This document shows positions 1 to 8,656 of a DNA stretch of 32,581 nucleotides, in pieces. The notes under the pieces were generated by a model. The model worked only from the letters and a program-made list of their open reading frames with translations, was not told where the DNA came from and searched no databases. This stretch comes from a virus: the IMG/VR virus record IMGVR_UViG_3300006059_000007, positions 1 through 32,581 of that record; one strand, written 5' to 3'. The position numbers were made by a program, and so were the translations under genes. Every line of letters starts with the position of its first letter. Positions within the stretch are counted from its first letter, which is position 1.

Positions 1-2110
1 GGTTCGTGGCATATTGATAGGTACTTCCTTTCTTCGTCCCGAACGTCGGGTTCATGAAGACCCAGCCGGGCAAAGCAGCTTGGTACTCCAACATGATGCC
101 TGCAAACGGCCATACCGTGTAATTTACGCCAAGCTCGGTAAATATGCGGAATGCTGGATCGACACCTGCATCATTGTTGCTGAGTTGGAACTTGACGTTG
201 CCGACGTTCTCGACGACAAGGATTTGGCCATCAAGAGGAGCTGTGCCGCCAGGTCCAGAAAACCCAGGGACTATCGAACTCCCGTCACCATATCCCGTCA
301 ACGCCACTTTTGGCGTCGATACCGGAAGGGGACCGCCGCCGCCTCCGCCGAAGTTAAAGGTGTAGTAGAAGATGTTCCAAGTGAAGGAGTAGTAGAAGTT
401 AACAACCTGATAGAAATTGACGAAGTACAGGAAGTTCCAGATTATATTGGTGTAGAACTGGTTGTTAATTACCGAGCCGCCACAACACGCCTCGACCGAG
501 TCTGTGAATCCTCCTCCATGCTCCAGTTCGGACATGAGGTCATCCAACGGCGGTCGCTGTACGCGCGTGAAGCAATCGCCAGCACCCGAAGGCCCACCCT
601 CCGCCGTATAGGCCCACTCCACGCAATCGTGCAGTGCGTCCGGTTGCCAGGGAATGATCCCGGCGTACTTCCAATCCATTCCGGCAACCTGGAACCGATA
701 CCAGTCCGTGGCTACTTGCTTCGTCAAGTTCTGCAGTTCGGTCAAGTTCTGAATGCCGCCGCCAAACGTGTGCACGATCGTCAGCGATCCCTGATTGAAA
801 CTGTCCGAATGCGTCATCGTTGGCTGCATGTTGTTCGCCAACGCCCCCGTGAACGTACACACAACTGGAGATGTCCCCAGAGGGCCACCCGTGCAAATCA
901 TGTTGCCAGCACCAATGCTGGACAACGCCTGCAAAGCAACCTGGATGTCATGTGCAAAAGCGTTGTAGGCAATCGCGGAAGTCGTCTGCGCGTTGAACGT
1001 AAGGGTGAAGGTACCGCTCGAAGGCGATCCCGTTGTCGCTAACGTCTGCGTGTCGCTTTCGTAGACCGCTGGCGTCAGGTCATGGAATTGCTTCGTGTTG
1101 GGATTGGTCTGCGTAGCTGGAGGGAAATCGGACAACGCGAGCGCGGATAGCGTGACGCTGCTTTCGAGATATTGGCCGGAAGGCTGCGGTATCCCATTGA
1201 TGAGGTTGACTTGAGGGAAACTGACCGCCACCGTGTTCGGGAGGACTCCCGCAAGGTCGTTGATCGGCTTTGTCGTGTCAAAAAGGAAATCGCCGCCAGC
1301 CTGGCGGAAGGGCACTGCCGAGGATGGGATGCCTCCAATGAGCGAGAGTGCAACCGGGAACAACCTGTTCGTCGAAACGTCCGCCGCCGCATTGACGGGG
1401 TTCCTGGCTCGCACCGTGCCATCAAGCCCTCGCGTTATCCTTTGTCCGCAGTAGTAGGCAATCGCGTCCAGGGTGGGAGGCATGTAGACGAAGTTGTTCT
1501 CCGCCAACTGCGCCGACGGCTTGAGATAAGAGTTTGGGACCGTATCGACGTTGATCGTTACCCCAAGGATCGTCCCCACTTCCGCATAGAGTTGTGCCCA
1601 CGTCGTCGTTCCTTCGTTCACCGTCAACTGCCCCGACCGATTCCACCACCAGTAGCGATCGTCAACGAGAGTCAGCAACGACATACTGACGCCAGACTGT
1701 CCAGGAACTGTCTGGGCCAATGGCCTCGGAGGAAGCATCCATAGGCTGGGGGAGATTCGCGATACCTCCCGGCCGTTCTGAGGGTTCGTCCATTGCATTA
1801 CCAGAGGCTGCGCCGAGTACCCCGAGCCTCCATAGACAACGGCCCGTATCTGTGTCAACGTGTTGTCATCAACAAGCCAATGGCCCACCGCGAACCGTCC
1901 CGCATCACGAGGCCACCACAGACGACCTGGCCGCACGGGCCGATCCATCAACGTGTAAAGGTCGCGGAACGCCGTTGCCGATGGAGAAAGAGCTGGATAC
2001 TGAAGACGTGAAAACTCGCAGACATCTCCTAGCGACAGGTTGCGCTCGATCCAGGAGACGGCTTCATTGGTTGGGACCGGTAGTGGTATACCAGCGTAGG
2101 AAAGAGTCAA
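1..2110 (-). CDS. Large virion/tail protein, 3' end outside window
   Basis: An open frame runs from a TTG at 2110-2108 to the window edge without a stop, about 703 codons, so the C-terminus is missing. The TTG directly follows the TAA of the upstream gene (2113-2111), and an AGGGG lies about 8 bases before it; the nearest in-frame ATG is some 48 codons in. The N-terminal part is rich in Trp/Tyr (LVDDRYWWWN) and is not recognised. Around residues 380-450 is a segment of the type SGTFTLTFNAQTT..IAYNA..VALQALSSIGAGN..TGGP, which I recognise as a small beta domain recurring in phage tail and surface proteins. Around residues 545-590 lies an aromatic-rich stretch (many F, Y, W, N) ending in a run of glycines, perhaps a fibre stalk. 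Last visible gene of the tail cluster; a baseplate, distal tail or fibre role is inferred. Confidence 0.75.
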   Translation of the reverse strand, partial: MTLSYAGIPLPVPTNEAVSWIERNLSLGDVCEFSRLQYPALSPSATAFRDLYTLMDRPVRPGRLWWPRDAGRFAVGHWLVDDNTLTQIRAVVYGGSGYSAQPLVMQWTNPQNGREVSRISPSLWMLPPRPLAQTVPGQSGVSMSLLTLVDDRYWWWNRSGQLTVNEGTTTWAQLYAEVGTILGVTINVDTVPNSYLKPSAQLAENNFVYMPPTLDAIAYYCGQRITRGLDGTVRARNPVNAAADVSTNRLFPVALSLIGGIPSSAVPFRQAGGDFLFDTTKPINDLAGVLPNTVAVSFPQVNLINGIPQPSGQYLESSVTLSALALSDFPPATQTNPNTKQFHDLTPAVYESDTQTLATTGSPSSGTFTLTFNAQTTSAIAYNAFAHDIQVALQALSSIGAGNMICTGGPLGTSPVVCTFTGALANNMQPTMTHSDSFNQGSLTIVHTFGGGIQNLTELQNLTKQVATDWYRFQVAGMDWKYAGIIPWQPDALHDCVEWAYTAEGGPSGAGDCFTRVQRPPLDDLMSELEHGGGFTDSVEACCGGSVINNQFYTNIIWNFLYFVNFYQVVNFYYSFTWNIFYYTFNFGGGGGGPLPVSTPKVALTGYGDGSSIVPGFSGPGGTAPLDGQILVVENVGNVKFQLSNNDAGVDPAFRIFTELGVNYTVWPFAGIMLEYQAALPGWVFMNPTFGTKKGSTYQYATN

Positions 2111-2623
2111 TTATTGCATCCCCTGATCCACGGACGCTTCATAGATCGCCGTAAACGTCATCAATGACTCGCCCCACTCGATGTCGTTCTTCTTCCTTCG
2201 CCGAGGCGATGTAGCCCGCCCCGGCCACAGAGGCTGCACGCAGAGGCCGTTGCCGTTCGCATCGACAGGAAGAAAGATCAAGAGCGCATCCCAGATGGCG
2301 GCGCGGAAAGCCAAGTGACCTCGCTGCGGGTCCGTGAGCCAAGACTCGGCGTCGCCTGTCGCATCCAAGGCATTGCGCGTCCTCACCCAGACTTTCAACA
2401 TCGCCGCCAGTCGGCCATCCACGCGACCGCCGCCCATGACAATCGCATCGACCGGCCCCTCATCTCCTGGCCAGAGACACAGGTACTGCTCGGCAACCGT
2501 GTCCTCGAATTCTTCGTCTCCGTCCACAATGCGGACGTGCGAAGTGTCTTCTCGGAGGATCGTCGCCAACTGGTCCCGAACTGCAAGGACGATCAAATCA
2601 AGGCTAGATCGTACGACGGCCAT
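2111..2623 (-). CDS. Putative tail completion/terminator-like protein
   Basis: 170 aa from ATG 2623, preceded by AGGA 11 bases upstream; a TTG nine bases earlier (2632) is too close to that site. It begins with an amphipathic helix (RSSLDLIVLAVRDQLATIL) and ends with a pattern (IEWGESLMTFTAIYEASV) typical of small phage proteins that cap or complete the tail, where a final beta strand describes the gpU/minor-tail type fold. That reading is weak and based on shape and position only. The stop (TAA 2113-2111) abuts the TTG start of the next gene, which suggests translational coupling. Confidence 0.6.
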   Translation of the reverse strand: MAVVRSSLDLIVLAVRDQLATILREDTSHVRIVDGDEEFEDTVAEQYLCLWPGDEGPVDAIVMGGGRVDGRLAAMLKVWVRTRNALDATGDAESWLTDPQRGHLAFRAAIWDALLIFLPVDANGNGLCVQPLWPGRATSPRRRKKNDIEWGESLMTFTAIYEASVDQGMQ

Positions 2624-2677
2624 TCTCGACAATATCCTAGGTGATTTTTCCCGCCCACGATAACTTGCAAAGCAAAA

Positions 2678-2899
2678 TCAAGGCTGCTGCGAACCATTGC
2701 CCATCGCCAGGTCCACCCATGAACGCAAAGAATTGAGGAGGTTGCTGATTTCGCTTTGGCAGGTGCAAGATCGCCTAACTGGCATCATCATTTGAGGGTA
2801 GTTGTTGTACTGTCCCATCTGGCATTCCGTTTGTGCATAGATCGGCGAGCCGCATAAGACGCACTTGCTGACGATCTCCGCATCAAATTCATTCCTCAT
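2678..2899 (-). CDS. Small cysteine-rich hypothetical protein
   Basis: 73 aa from ATG 2899, which overlaps the TGA of the upstream gene (ATGA, 2899-2896). It carries CVLCGSP near residue 13 and CTCQ near residue 45, consistent with one zinc-binding site formed by four cysteines. A longer version of the frame exists upstream, but it would overlap the preceding gene heavily, so the coupled ATG is preferred. No function is recognised; it sits among structural genes and may be a minor virion or assembly component. Confidence 0.6.
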   Translation of the reverse strand: MRNEFDAEIVSKCVLCGSPIYAQTECQMGQYNNYPQMMMPVRRSCTCQSEISNLLNSLRSWVDLAMGNGSQQP

Positions 2900-3267
2900 G
2901 GCTGACTCCTGACCTTCAGCAACACTGTCCCGCCAATGATGGTTGTCCCGTCCGACGTACCACACGTTACCGTCAAGACATAGTCGTTCAAGTCCGTTCC
3001 TGCCGAGATGCGGCACACCACGTTATTCCCCGAGACGCTTGGCGTCCCGATCGTCGGACCCGATGGACTGGATGACACACTCGGCGTTCCCGTCAACGTC
3101 TGCCCCTGATCGCGCAGTTCGGGTTGATCCCCCATGTTGAAGAGATAGACTCTGTTCTCAGAAGGCAATTTGACGCAAACTGGCATGGCCAATGAAGGAA
3201 CCCTCTGATCTCCCGACAAGACAAACGTAGTGCTTCTCCCTGGAAGCCTAACAGTCGTAAGAGCCAT
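2896..3267 (-). CDS. Hypothetical small structural protein, beta-rich
   Basis: 123 aa starting MALTTVRLPGRS at ATG 3267, with TAGGAG about 11 bases upstream; the start lies 14 bases after the stop of the preceding gene. The C-terminal half reads YVLTVTCGTSDGTTIIGGTVLLKV, an alternating strand pattern like an Ig-like or small beta-sandwich domain of phage surface proteins. The middle (TPSVSSSPSGPTIGTPSV) is Ser/Pro/Thr-rich and probably flexible. Its place between larger virion proteins suggests an accessory structural role. Not otherwise recognised. Confidence 0.65.
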   Translation of the reverse strand: MALTTVRLPGRSTTFVLSGDQRVPSLAMPVCVKLPSENRVYLFNMGDQPELRDQGQTLTGTPSVSSSPSGPTIGTPSVSGNNVVCRISAGTDLNDYVLTVTCGTSDGTTIIGGTVLLKVRSQP

Positions 3268-3281
3268 GAAACGCCAAGCTC

Positions 3282-4730
3282 CTACAGGATAAGGTTGTCG
3301 TTTATCAGCGTGGACCCCGTATACGGGAACTGAAGTCCCAAGGAAGCCGGATCGAACAGTTGCCATAGGAGCTTCTGGAACTTGCCGCCATAGTTATTGG
3401 CCACCGTGACCGCAAACGTATCGTTGAGGATGAACTTGCTAGCCGGGTTCGTCCCTGCTCCACCCGAACCAGCAGAAAATAGCGCCGCAAGAGGGCCGCC
3501 GCGAGTAGACCCATAAAGCGGGGTCGGCACGACAAAGGCCATCCGGTCCAGCAAGACGCCATCAACCGCATTCGTGCCGCCGCCGAGAGCCGTCGTCACC
3601 TTCACGCGAAGACGGATCGTCGCCGGCAACAGTTTCGGCGTCACGAAAAAGCCATTCACCGCCGTCCATGCCGTGTTCGATAGGCTCGCCACGTTCTGCG
3701 TGAACGAATTGGCAATTGCCGCGTCGTTGTTGATCGTACTCGTTCCGTCGTAGAGGTCAAAGCGGACAATGCCCGTCTCGGCTGCATTCGTTTTCCTCAT
3801 CCACAGGTTGATGCAGTACACCGTGTCGGGAGACAATCCAGTAAGCGGGAAGTACATCTCGTCCAGGAGGACGCCAGCTGTCTGCACGATTTGGAGCGAA
3901 GCAGCCAAATCGAAAACGGTCGTTGTGTTCTTCAGATAGTCCGTTCCAGCCGCCCCGATAACATAGGTCCATCCATCAGGGATGTTGGCTATCGTGTATG
4001 TCTCGAAACTTCCATTCGTAATCAAGTTCGGCGAGCCAGAAGCAGAATCAATCGCTGTCAGCGATCCCGACGAGGACGAACCCAATGGCCAATCCCATGC
4101 CAACGAAGTTGTCTCCGAGGCCGCCGATGCGTAATTGAACGTCTCTCGGTTCAACGTCCCTGAAGACAGTTGAGAGTCCGACGTGCAGGTCAGATTGATG
4201 GTCTCGTTGTACAGGTACTGCTGGTTCGTCCCATCTCCCCGAAGCGGGCTTACAACCAACACTCCGTTGCCGTTGTTCGATCCACCAGCCGTTGCCGTCG
4301 TCGTTATCGTGGACGGGTTGATGTAAAAGCCCCCTGCCTTCATTTGGCTGATCGCCAACGCCAGCGACTGCTGAAGCGTCAACCCCGTGAGCGGATTGGG
4401 TACCTGGTCCGCCGATGCGAGGTTGATGACCACGTTCTGAGCGAAGGTCCGGATCAAGTTCAGGGTGCCCTGGTTCACCGAACGCAACCCGTTGCGGAGC
4501 TGCGAGTAGATCGTGTCCGTCTGCGCCGCGATGTTCGCGTTCGCCTGGAAGTCGGCCACGATGTTGTTGATGTTGTCGTTCAGGTCGTTGATCGTGGGAC
4601 CGGATGCCCCCCACGCCGACCCAGGGGACGGCGCGACGGTCCCAAGAAGGCCGTTGACGTTCCATAGGAGACCGCCAAGGTGGCCCCAGGTCTTGAAAAG
4701 ACTGCCGTTTCCAGTGAAGGGGATCGTCAT
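3282..4730 (-). CDS. Virion protein with carbohydrate-binding-like domain
   Basis: 482 aa. The N-terminus (MTIPFTGNGSLFKTWGHLGGLLWNVN) is followed by helical segments with predicted coiled-coil character (NDLNDNINNIVADFQANANIAAQ). The middle is Ser/Thr/Asn-rich, with a poly-Ser linker near residue 218. From about residue 233 the pattern NLITNGSFETYT..IPDGWTYV..AGTDY begins, which is how many carbohydrate-binding jelly-roll modules (CBM-like) start; the next 150 residues are strand-rich. The C-terminus returns to a virion-type sequence. I infer a tail-associated or fibre protein that could touch host surface glycans. The start lies 8 bases after the stop of the previous gene. Confidence 0.7.
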   Translation of the reverse strand: MTIPFTGNGSLFKTWGHLGGLLWNVNGLLGTVAPSPGSAWGASGPTINDLNDNINNIVADFQANANIAAQTDTIYSQLRNGLRSVNQGTLNLIRTFAQNVVINLASADQVPNPLTGLTLQQSLALAISQMKAGGFYINPSTITTTATAGGSNNGNGVLVVSPLRGDGTNQQYLYNETINLTCTSDSQLSSGTLNRETFNYASAASETTSLAWDWPLGSSSSGSLTAIDSASGSPNLITNGSFETYTIANIPDGWTYVIGAAGTDYLKNTTTVFDLAASLQIVQTAGVLLDEMYFPLTGLSPDTVYCINLWMRKTNAAETGIVRFDLYDGTSTINNDAAIANSFTQNVASLSNTAWTAVNGFFVTPKLLPATIRLRVKVTTALGGGTNAVDGVLLDRMAFVVPTPLYGSTRGGPLAALFSAGSGGAGTNPASKFILNDTFAVTVANNYGGKFQKLLWQLFDPASLGLQFPYTGSTLINDNLIL

Positions 4731-4738
4731 GGGTTATC

Positions 4739-5212
4739 TCACAAGAGCGTGGTGGTGAAGTCGGAAGTACGATATACATTCTCGTCAGCCGTAGTTATTG
4801 TCGTCGGCGAAGTCCCCATGCGGTATCCGTCTTCGCTTGTGATTGGACTAACAAGATAGAATGTGCAAGACAACGAATTGGCATAATGATAAGTTGTTCC
4901 ATCAGCGTCCAATTTAGGAGATGAAGGCGACACAGAAAACCCCCCGCGCACTTCATTGGATTGGTTCTGCGGCATTGGCACAGGCAACAAAGGCTTCTTG
5001 CCAGCCCTCGACCCCCATGCCATTACCTTTTTCCTCATCACTGGCGCATGGAGTTGTACGAGAACGGATGCGTTGCCCGCGGAACCGGATACAGGCAATT
5101 GCAAAACGCCATCGTTCATTTCATACGATGACTGCTCACCATATTCGTGGTAAGGAGCTTTCTTCTTATGCTCGTCGCTCCACAAGTCCATATTGTTGGT
5201 AAGTGTAGCCAC
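4739..5212 (-). CDS. Hypothetical structural protein
   Basis: 157 aa, starting with GTG at 5212-5210; AGAGG lies about 6 bases upstream and the previous stop is at 5224, so the start is well placed. The sequence is polar, with a basic segment in the middle (MRKKVMAWGSRAGKKPLLPVP) and strand-like Ser/Thr-rich stretches towards the C-terminus. No motif is recognised. Tight packing inside the virion gene cluster makes a structural role likely. Confidence 0.6.
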   Translation of the reverse strand: MATLTNNMDLWSDEHKKKAPYHEYGEQSSYEMNDGVLQLPVSGSAGNASVLVQLHAPVMRKKVMAWGSRAGKKPLLPVPMPQNQSNEVRGGFSVSPSSPKLDADGTTYHYANSLSCTFYLVSPITSEDGYRMGTSPTTITTADENVYRTSDFTTTLL

Positions 5213-5223
5213 TTGCTGCCTCT

Positions 5224-6753
5224 TTAAGGTAAAGTCCTATCCACCACTGCGTTTCCAGAATCCATCGCAAGAGGAGGATTGACTGGCGTTGCATCTTGAG
5301 CCAACAACGCCGCCGTCACTAGCCTCTCGATAAAAGTCCCTCTCGTTCCGGCGCCTCTCGAATTGATCCGGTTAGGCAATCCCAAAGGAGTAACCGCGCT
5401 ATGGTTTTCAGTAAGCACCCCCTTCGTGTTGTCGTCATCCGGGAAATACTGACCGACATTTGGAACATTAGACCAGGCAGCAAGACCTGCATAAGGCGCG
5501 CTAGCCAAAGAGGTTTTCTTGATGGCCCGAGCCTCTACAAACGAGCCTGCCAAATCATGCCGGACGACAATTTCGGTCGATGCCGCATAGTTGGCAACAA
5601 CATTTACCATGCTGTCAAACCGCGCAAGCACGCACGTTATTGCCACGTCTTCCAGTTCTTTCCTTGGACTATCTGAAAACCCCCATACTCGACACACGAC
5701 AACAATTTGCGTCTGAGGCACAATAGACGATACCAAACTGAACCCCGCCTTAGCCGCTGACTCTCCCGCTGTTATATCACTCTCTCTACTACCTCCTCCA
5801 AACGTAAAGAAATCCATAGCCGCCTTCAAAGCTCCACCAACAAGGCCTTCGATTGACAAATTATTTGCTGATGCTTCTTGCCACGCCTCGATGCGAGTCA
5901 CTTCGTCCGATATGATAGAGAGCGCCAACTGTTTGTCGGTAAGCGCGTATTCGAGCGACGTTCCATCTTCCCCAACATGGACAGTGACAGCTGTCCTTTT
6001 CCATCCGTTGCCAGGGAGAGGATGAAACAAAGCCATTCTGAAATCGTCAGGCATTGCCCCCAAAAAAATTAGCCGATCCGCCCTGAATTGCGCCCGCCCC
6101 TCTATCCTGCGCGTTGAAAAGTAATCCTGGTCAATGTCTTCTGTCACTTTCCAACGATGAGACAACAATACGCAAGGTGTTGATTTGTATAAATAGGCTT
6201 CGTTCATGTACGTCTCGATGGCGTAATCCACCAAGAACGTCTTCGTACCGCTGATTTTCACCACGTCGCACGCCAATGGGAACGGCCCGTTATGAGCATC
6301 GCTTACCGCGGATGACCCGTTCGCATTGACCGAGGGAGATACGAGGATCGGTGTCGCGCCCACCGAGTAGGACAGGACGTTGCCGGCTTGCATCAACTTG
6401 TGCTTGACAGCCATGTCCGTTATGGGACCGAATACTCCTCGGGTCATTGAAGGGCTCGCCGCTACGACGGGATTCCCTGGTATGCCCGCATTGGAGATGG
6501 ACCGGAAGCGATTGGCTCCAATGACCGGGATCGTCACCGGCACAAAACTATTCAGTTGCACTGCCGGCACTTGCTGCGGCGGAGGGTTTGCCCCTCCAAA
6601 AGAGTAGGCGTTGACCTCGGGATTGTAGATCCCGCGCACCCGCAAGCGATGGGTCGTCCAAAGGTAATCCGGACCTTGCCAGACAGGCTCACGCTCGTAG
6701 CTAAGCTCCTGGCATCGCAGCAACCCAATCCCGTTGTAGAACAGCGTTGACAT
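5224..6753 (-). CDS. Large hypothetical virion protein
   Basis: 509 aa starting MSTLFYNGIGLLRCQEL at ATG 6753, which shares one base with the TGA of the upstream gene (TGATG, 6755-6751). A longer frame upstream exists but would overlap that gene. Visible elements include a central region with KISGTKTFLVDYAIETYMNEA followed by SHRWKVTEDIDQDYFSTRRIEG, and later YALTDKQLALSI, all strand-rich and reminiscent of baseplate or tail-tip subunits. No catalytic motif is seen. The position just after the presumed tail chaperone and the following short gene fits a distal-tail protein, but this is inference from order alone. Confidence 0.65.
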   Translation of the reverse strand: MSTLFYNGIGLLRCQELSYEREPVWQGPDYLWTTHRLRVRGIYNPEVNAYSFGGANPPPQQVPAVQLNSFVPVTIPVIGANRFRSISNAGIPGNPVVAASPSMTRGVFGPITDMAVKHKLMQAGNVLSYSVGATPILVSPSVNANGSSAVSDAHNGPFPLACDVVKISGTKTFLVDYAIETYMNEAYLYKSTPCVLLSHRWKVTEDIDQDYFSTRRIEGRAQFRADRLIFLGAMPDDFRMALFHPLPGNGWKRTAVTVHVGEDGTSLEYALTDKQLALSIISDEVTRIEAWQEASANNLSIEGLVGGALKAAMDFFTFGGGSRESDITAGESAAKAGFSLVSSIVPQTQIVVVCRVWGFSDSPRKELEDVAITCVLARFDSMVNVVANYAASTEIVVRHDLAGSFVEARAIKKTSLASAPYAGLAAWSNVPNVGQYFPDDDNTKGVLTENHSAVTPLGLPNRINSRGAGTRGTFIERLVTAALLAQDATPVNPPLAMDSGNAVVDRTLP

Positions 6754-7427
6754 CAGCGCGGGACCTCCGTGTCTGTCTCGCTTGCCCAATACCGTCCTGG
6801 ATGTCCATACGAGCCATAGCCGCGGCGCGAGCTTGCTCCACCCGTTCCCGCAATGTTGCTCACGTCCATACTAGGACTGGCACCCCCCGCATAGTTCTCT
6901 TGCGGCGCTTCCCACACATGGGACCACTGAACCTTCCGCGGCGATGGCGGCACCCTTCCCTGGACGGCTTGTTGTCCTTGACCTTCTCTGCGATCCAGCA
7001 ATTCTCTCAACAAGCTCAACACTTCTCCCTGTTCTCCTCGCCCCGGATTCGCCGGAGACAACCCCGAATCAACCGAGGACGCCGCCGGAGTCATTCCTTG
7101 TCCCAATCCCGAATCGGGCGTTATCGAAGGAGCTTCGTACCCAGCCATCGCCGCCGAAGGACTGCTTGCTGTCTCGTAAGGCGACGGCTGTACGCTTCCC
7201 GGCTCGTAAGGGACCGGTTGCGGCATCTCAAACGACGCCGCCTGTTGTGGGACGTCTTGCGATATACCCTTGAGAGCATCTTGCGTGGCTTCTGCCGCCG
7301 CCACCGTAAAAGGCTCCCCTTGGGCTGGTGCGGGCAATTCGGCTTGCTGGAGAGCATCCGCGACGCGGGAAGGCAGGTCTCCCAGCTTGTCACGCAGTTC
7401 GTTCAGCGTTTCGAGAGGAGAAGACAT
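6753..7427 (-). CDS. Pro/Ser/Gly-rich protein in tape-measure position
   Basis: 224 aa. Short amphipathic helix at the N-terminus (LETLNELRDKLGDLPSRVADALQQAE), then about 90 residues rich in P, S, A, G and Q that look disordered, a second short helix (GEVLSLLRELLDRREG) near residue 140, and a basic, glycine-rich C-terminus. It follows directly the frameshifted chaperone pair, where long-tailed phages normally encode the tape measure. If it fills that role the tail would be unusually short, but it lacks the long helical body of tape measures. It may instead be a linker or internal virion protein. Confidence 0.6.
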   Translation of the reverse strand: MSSPLETLNELRDKLGDLPSRVADALQQAELPAPAQGEPFTVAAAEATQDALKGISQDVPQQAASFEMPQPVPYEPGSVQPSPYETASSPSAAMAGYEAPSITPDSGLGQGMTPAASSVDSGLSPANPGRGEQGEVLSLLRELLDRREGQGQQAVQGRVPPSPRKVQWSHVWEAPQENYAGGASPSMDVSNIAGTGGASSRRGYGSYGHPGRYWASETDTEVPR

Positions 7428-7433
7428 AGATCG

Positions 7434-8038
7434 CTATATCCTCCGGTTCTTTTTCACTCGCGATTCCATACGGTTCGCGTTCTCTTGGAATTCCATCTCG
7501 GATGCCTCTTCGGACGTACTTGCCAACGCCTCAAACCATTCCCGCGCAACGTCTGCTTCGCCATGTGCCAAACGCAACGCATTGATCGTGTCCCAGGCGC
7601 GCCGCCGATGCACTCTCCCGACGTTCAAAAGGAGACCGATGCGCTGCTCGTAGGTTGGTGGCCGTTCGTAAGGCCAGAACCCATAGGCGGCGCAGAAGTC
7701 GGAGTCGTCGGCATACTGCTCCGTTTTTTTTTGAGCCAGTCCTGGAACGCATTCCAGAGGTTTATCAGTTCGTCCTCGACCAACCCCGAGCCAGTCTCTT
7801 GATTGAACCTCGGCACTCCAAACGCCGTGGCTATGGCGTCGAAGTACCGCTCCGCCGCTGGCAAGGCAATCTCGGCAGAAGGAGACTTGTACATCTCCAG
7901 CAGGCCGTTCGGATCGCCTCCCATCATCGCCCGTAACTTGCGGTTGACCGCTGCCGGGTCCGCGTACAGGACGGGGCGACCCTCTCCACCAAAGAAAGGG
8001 CCAAAAACATGCTCGAAAATGTTTCGTTCTTCCGTCAT
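7434..8038 (-). CDS. Tail assembly chaperone, -1 frameshift product (GT-like)
   Basis: Inferred 201-aa fusion. The first 105 residues are shared with the unshifted product (MTEERNIFEHV...FQDWLKKK). At the run of nine A's (7732-7724) the ribosome would slip back one base, and the second frame then adds 96 residues beginning TEQYADDSDFCAAYGFWPYERPP and ending at TAG 7436-7434. The 96-residue tail is a credible protein with well-formed helices, while the sequence continuing in frame zero is low-complexity. The in-frame heptamer A_AAA_AAA is a classical slippery site. Position after two tail-tube-like genes matches the G/GT arrangement of many tailed phages. A sequencing error in the homopolymer is the main alternative. 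Confidence 0.75.
7625..8038 (-). CDS. Tail assembly chaperone, unshifted product (G-like)
   Basis: 137 aa from ATG 8038. Residues 1-105 are the helical domain shared with the fusion product; the last 32 residues (RSSMPTTPTSAPPMGSG...) are Ser/Pro/Thr-rich and read through the coding sequence of the other frame, as expected for the short form of a G/GT pair. The two forms are thought to bind the tape measure and recruit tail tube subunits during tail assembly in phages of this type. The start lies 6 bases after the previous stop. Confidence 0.7.
   Translation of the reverse strand: MTEERNIFEHVFGPFFGGEGRPVLYADPAAVNRKLRAMMGGDPNGLLEMYKSPSAEIALPAAERYFDAIATAFGVPRFNQETGSGLVEDELINLWNAFQDWLKKKRSSMPTTPTSAPPMGSGLTNGHQPTSSASVSF
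7724..7732 (-). other. Programmed -1 ribosomal frameshift site
   Basis: Nine consecutive A's on the coding strand after CTC, read as CTC AAA AAA AAA CGG in frame zero. The last two AAA codons plus the preceding A give A_AAA_AAA, the standard slippery heptamer for two-tRNA slippage. Shifting to -1 gives AAA ACG GAG and joins the two chaperone frames. Confidence 0.75.
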
Positions 8039-8044
8039 GATACC

Positions 8045-8611
8045 TCACGAAATAGGCGGCAGTCCCACCAAGTTGCTGTCGTACAGCAGGGAGGCAATCG
8101 AATTGTTCGCCGATGGAGACAGCGCCCTCAAGGAGTGCCAGACTAACCGGCGCTTGTGGAATGTCGTACCCAGCGGCTCCAACACTTCTGGCCCAAGCAG
8201 ATAGCTGATCGGATACCTTCTACCGACTTCCAGACCCGCATAGGTGGGTTTCGCCGAATACGGGAACTGAACGATCACCGGATAGGCATAACCCTCCGCG
8301 ATCATCGCCGCGCCCAAATCGCCCCCCGCATTCTGTCCCTGGACTCCCGCCGGTCTCGGCACGGTCGCCAACAAGTTGTACGTCCCCATGTCCCACCGCG
8401 AAAGGTCCGCCGAGATGAATCCCTGCATCCCCTGGTAACTGGTGTCGATCGGTATCCGCGTTCCGCCAATGTCGTTGAAGACCGGTTCGTATTCGATGTT
8501 GTGCTGAATCCGCACCGACTTCTCTGCGGTGCCCAAGTAGCGTAAGGCGAAGTTTGTACCCACTCCGACAAAAATATGAGCCGGCCCTGTAACCCAAACT
8601 GAGGATGCCAT
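8045..8611 (-). CDS. Putative tail tube protein, second paralogue
   Basis: 188 aa; strong GGAGG 7 bases before the ATG. It begins MASSVWVTGPAHIFVGVG and shares several blocks with the next upstream gene: YLGTAEKSVRI, ISADLSRWD, AEGYAYPVIVQFPYSAKPTYA, GRRYP and KRRLVWHSLRAL. The two are therefore tandem paralogues. Their place, between the connector and the frameshifted chaperones, is where the major tail (tube) protein is encoded in lambda-like phages. I infer tail tube or tail-tube-initiator roles. It is shorter than its paralogue, mainly by lack of an insertion near the N-terminal third. Confidence 0.6.
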   Translation of the reverse strand: MASSVWVTGPAHIFVGVGTNFALRYLGTAEKSVRIQHNIEYEPVFNDIGGTRIPIDTSYQGMQGFISADLSRWDMGTYNLLATVPRPAGVQGQNAGGDLGAAMIAEGYAYPVIVQFPYSAKPTYAGLEVGRRYPISYLLGPEVLEPLGTTFHKRRLVWHSLRALSPSANNSIASLLYDSNLVGLPPIS

Positions 8612-8656
8612 TTATCTGCCTCCACAAAGCATGTGAGGGAAAAACTCACTTGCACC

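Noticed and set aside
14-1042. Plus-strand frame of 342 codons
   Set aside because: Shadow of the minus-strand gene that runs to the window edge; the minus translation has protein-like composition and phage domain patterns.
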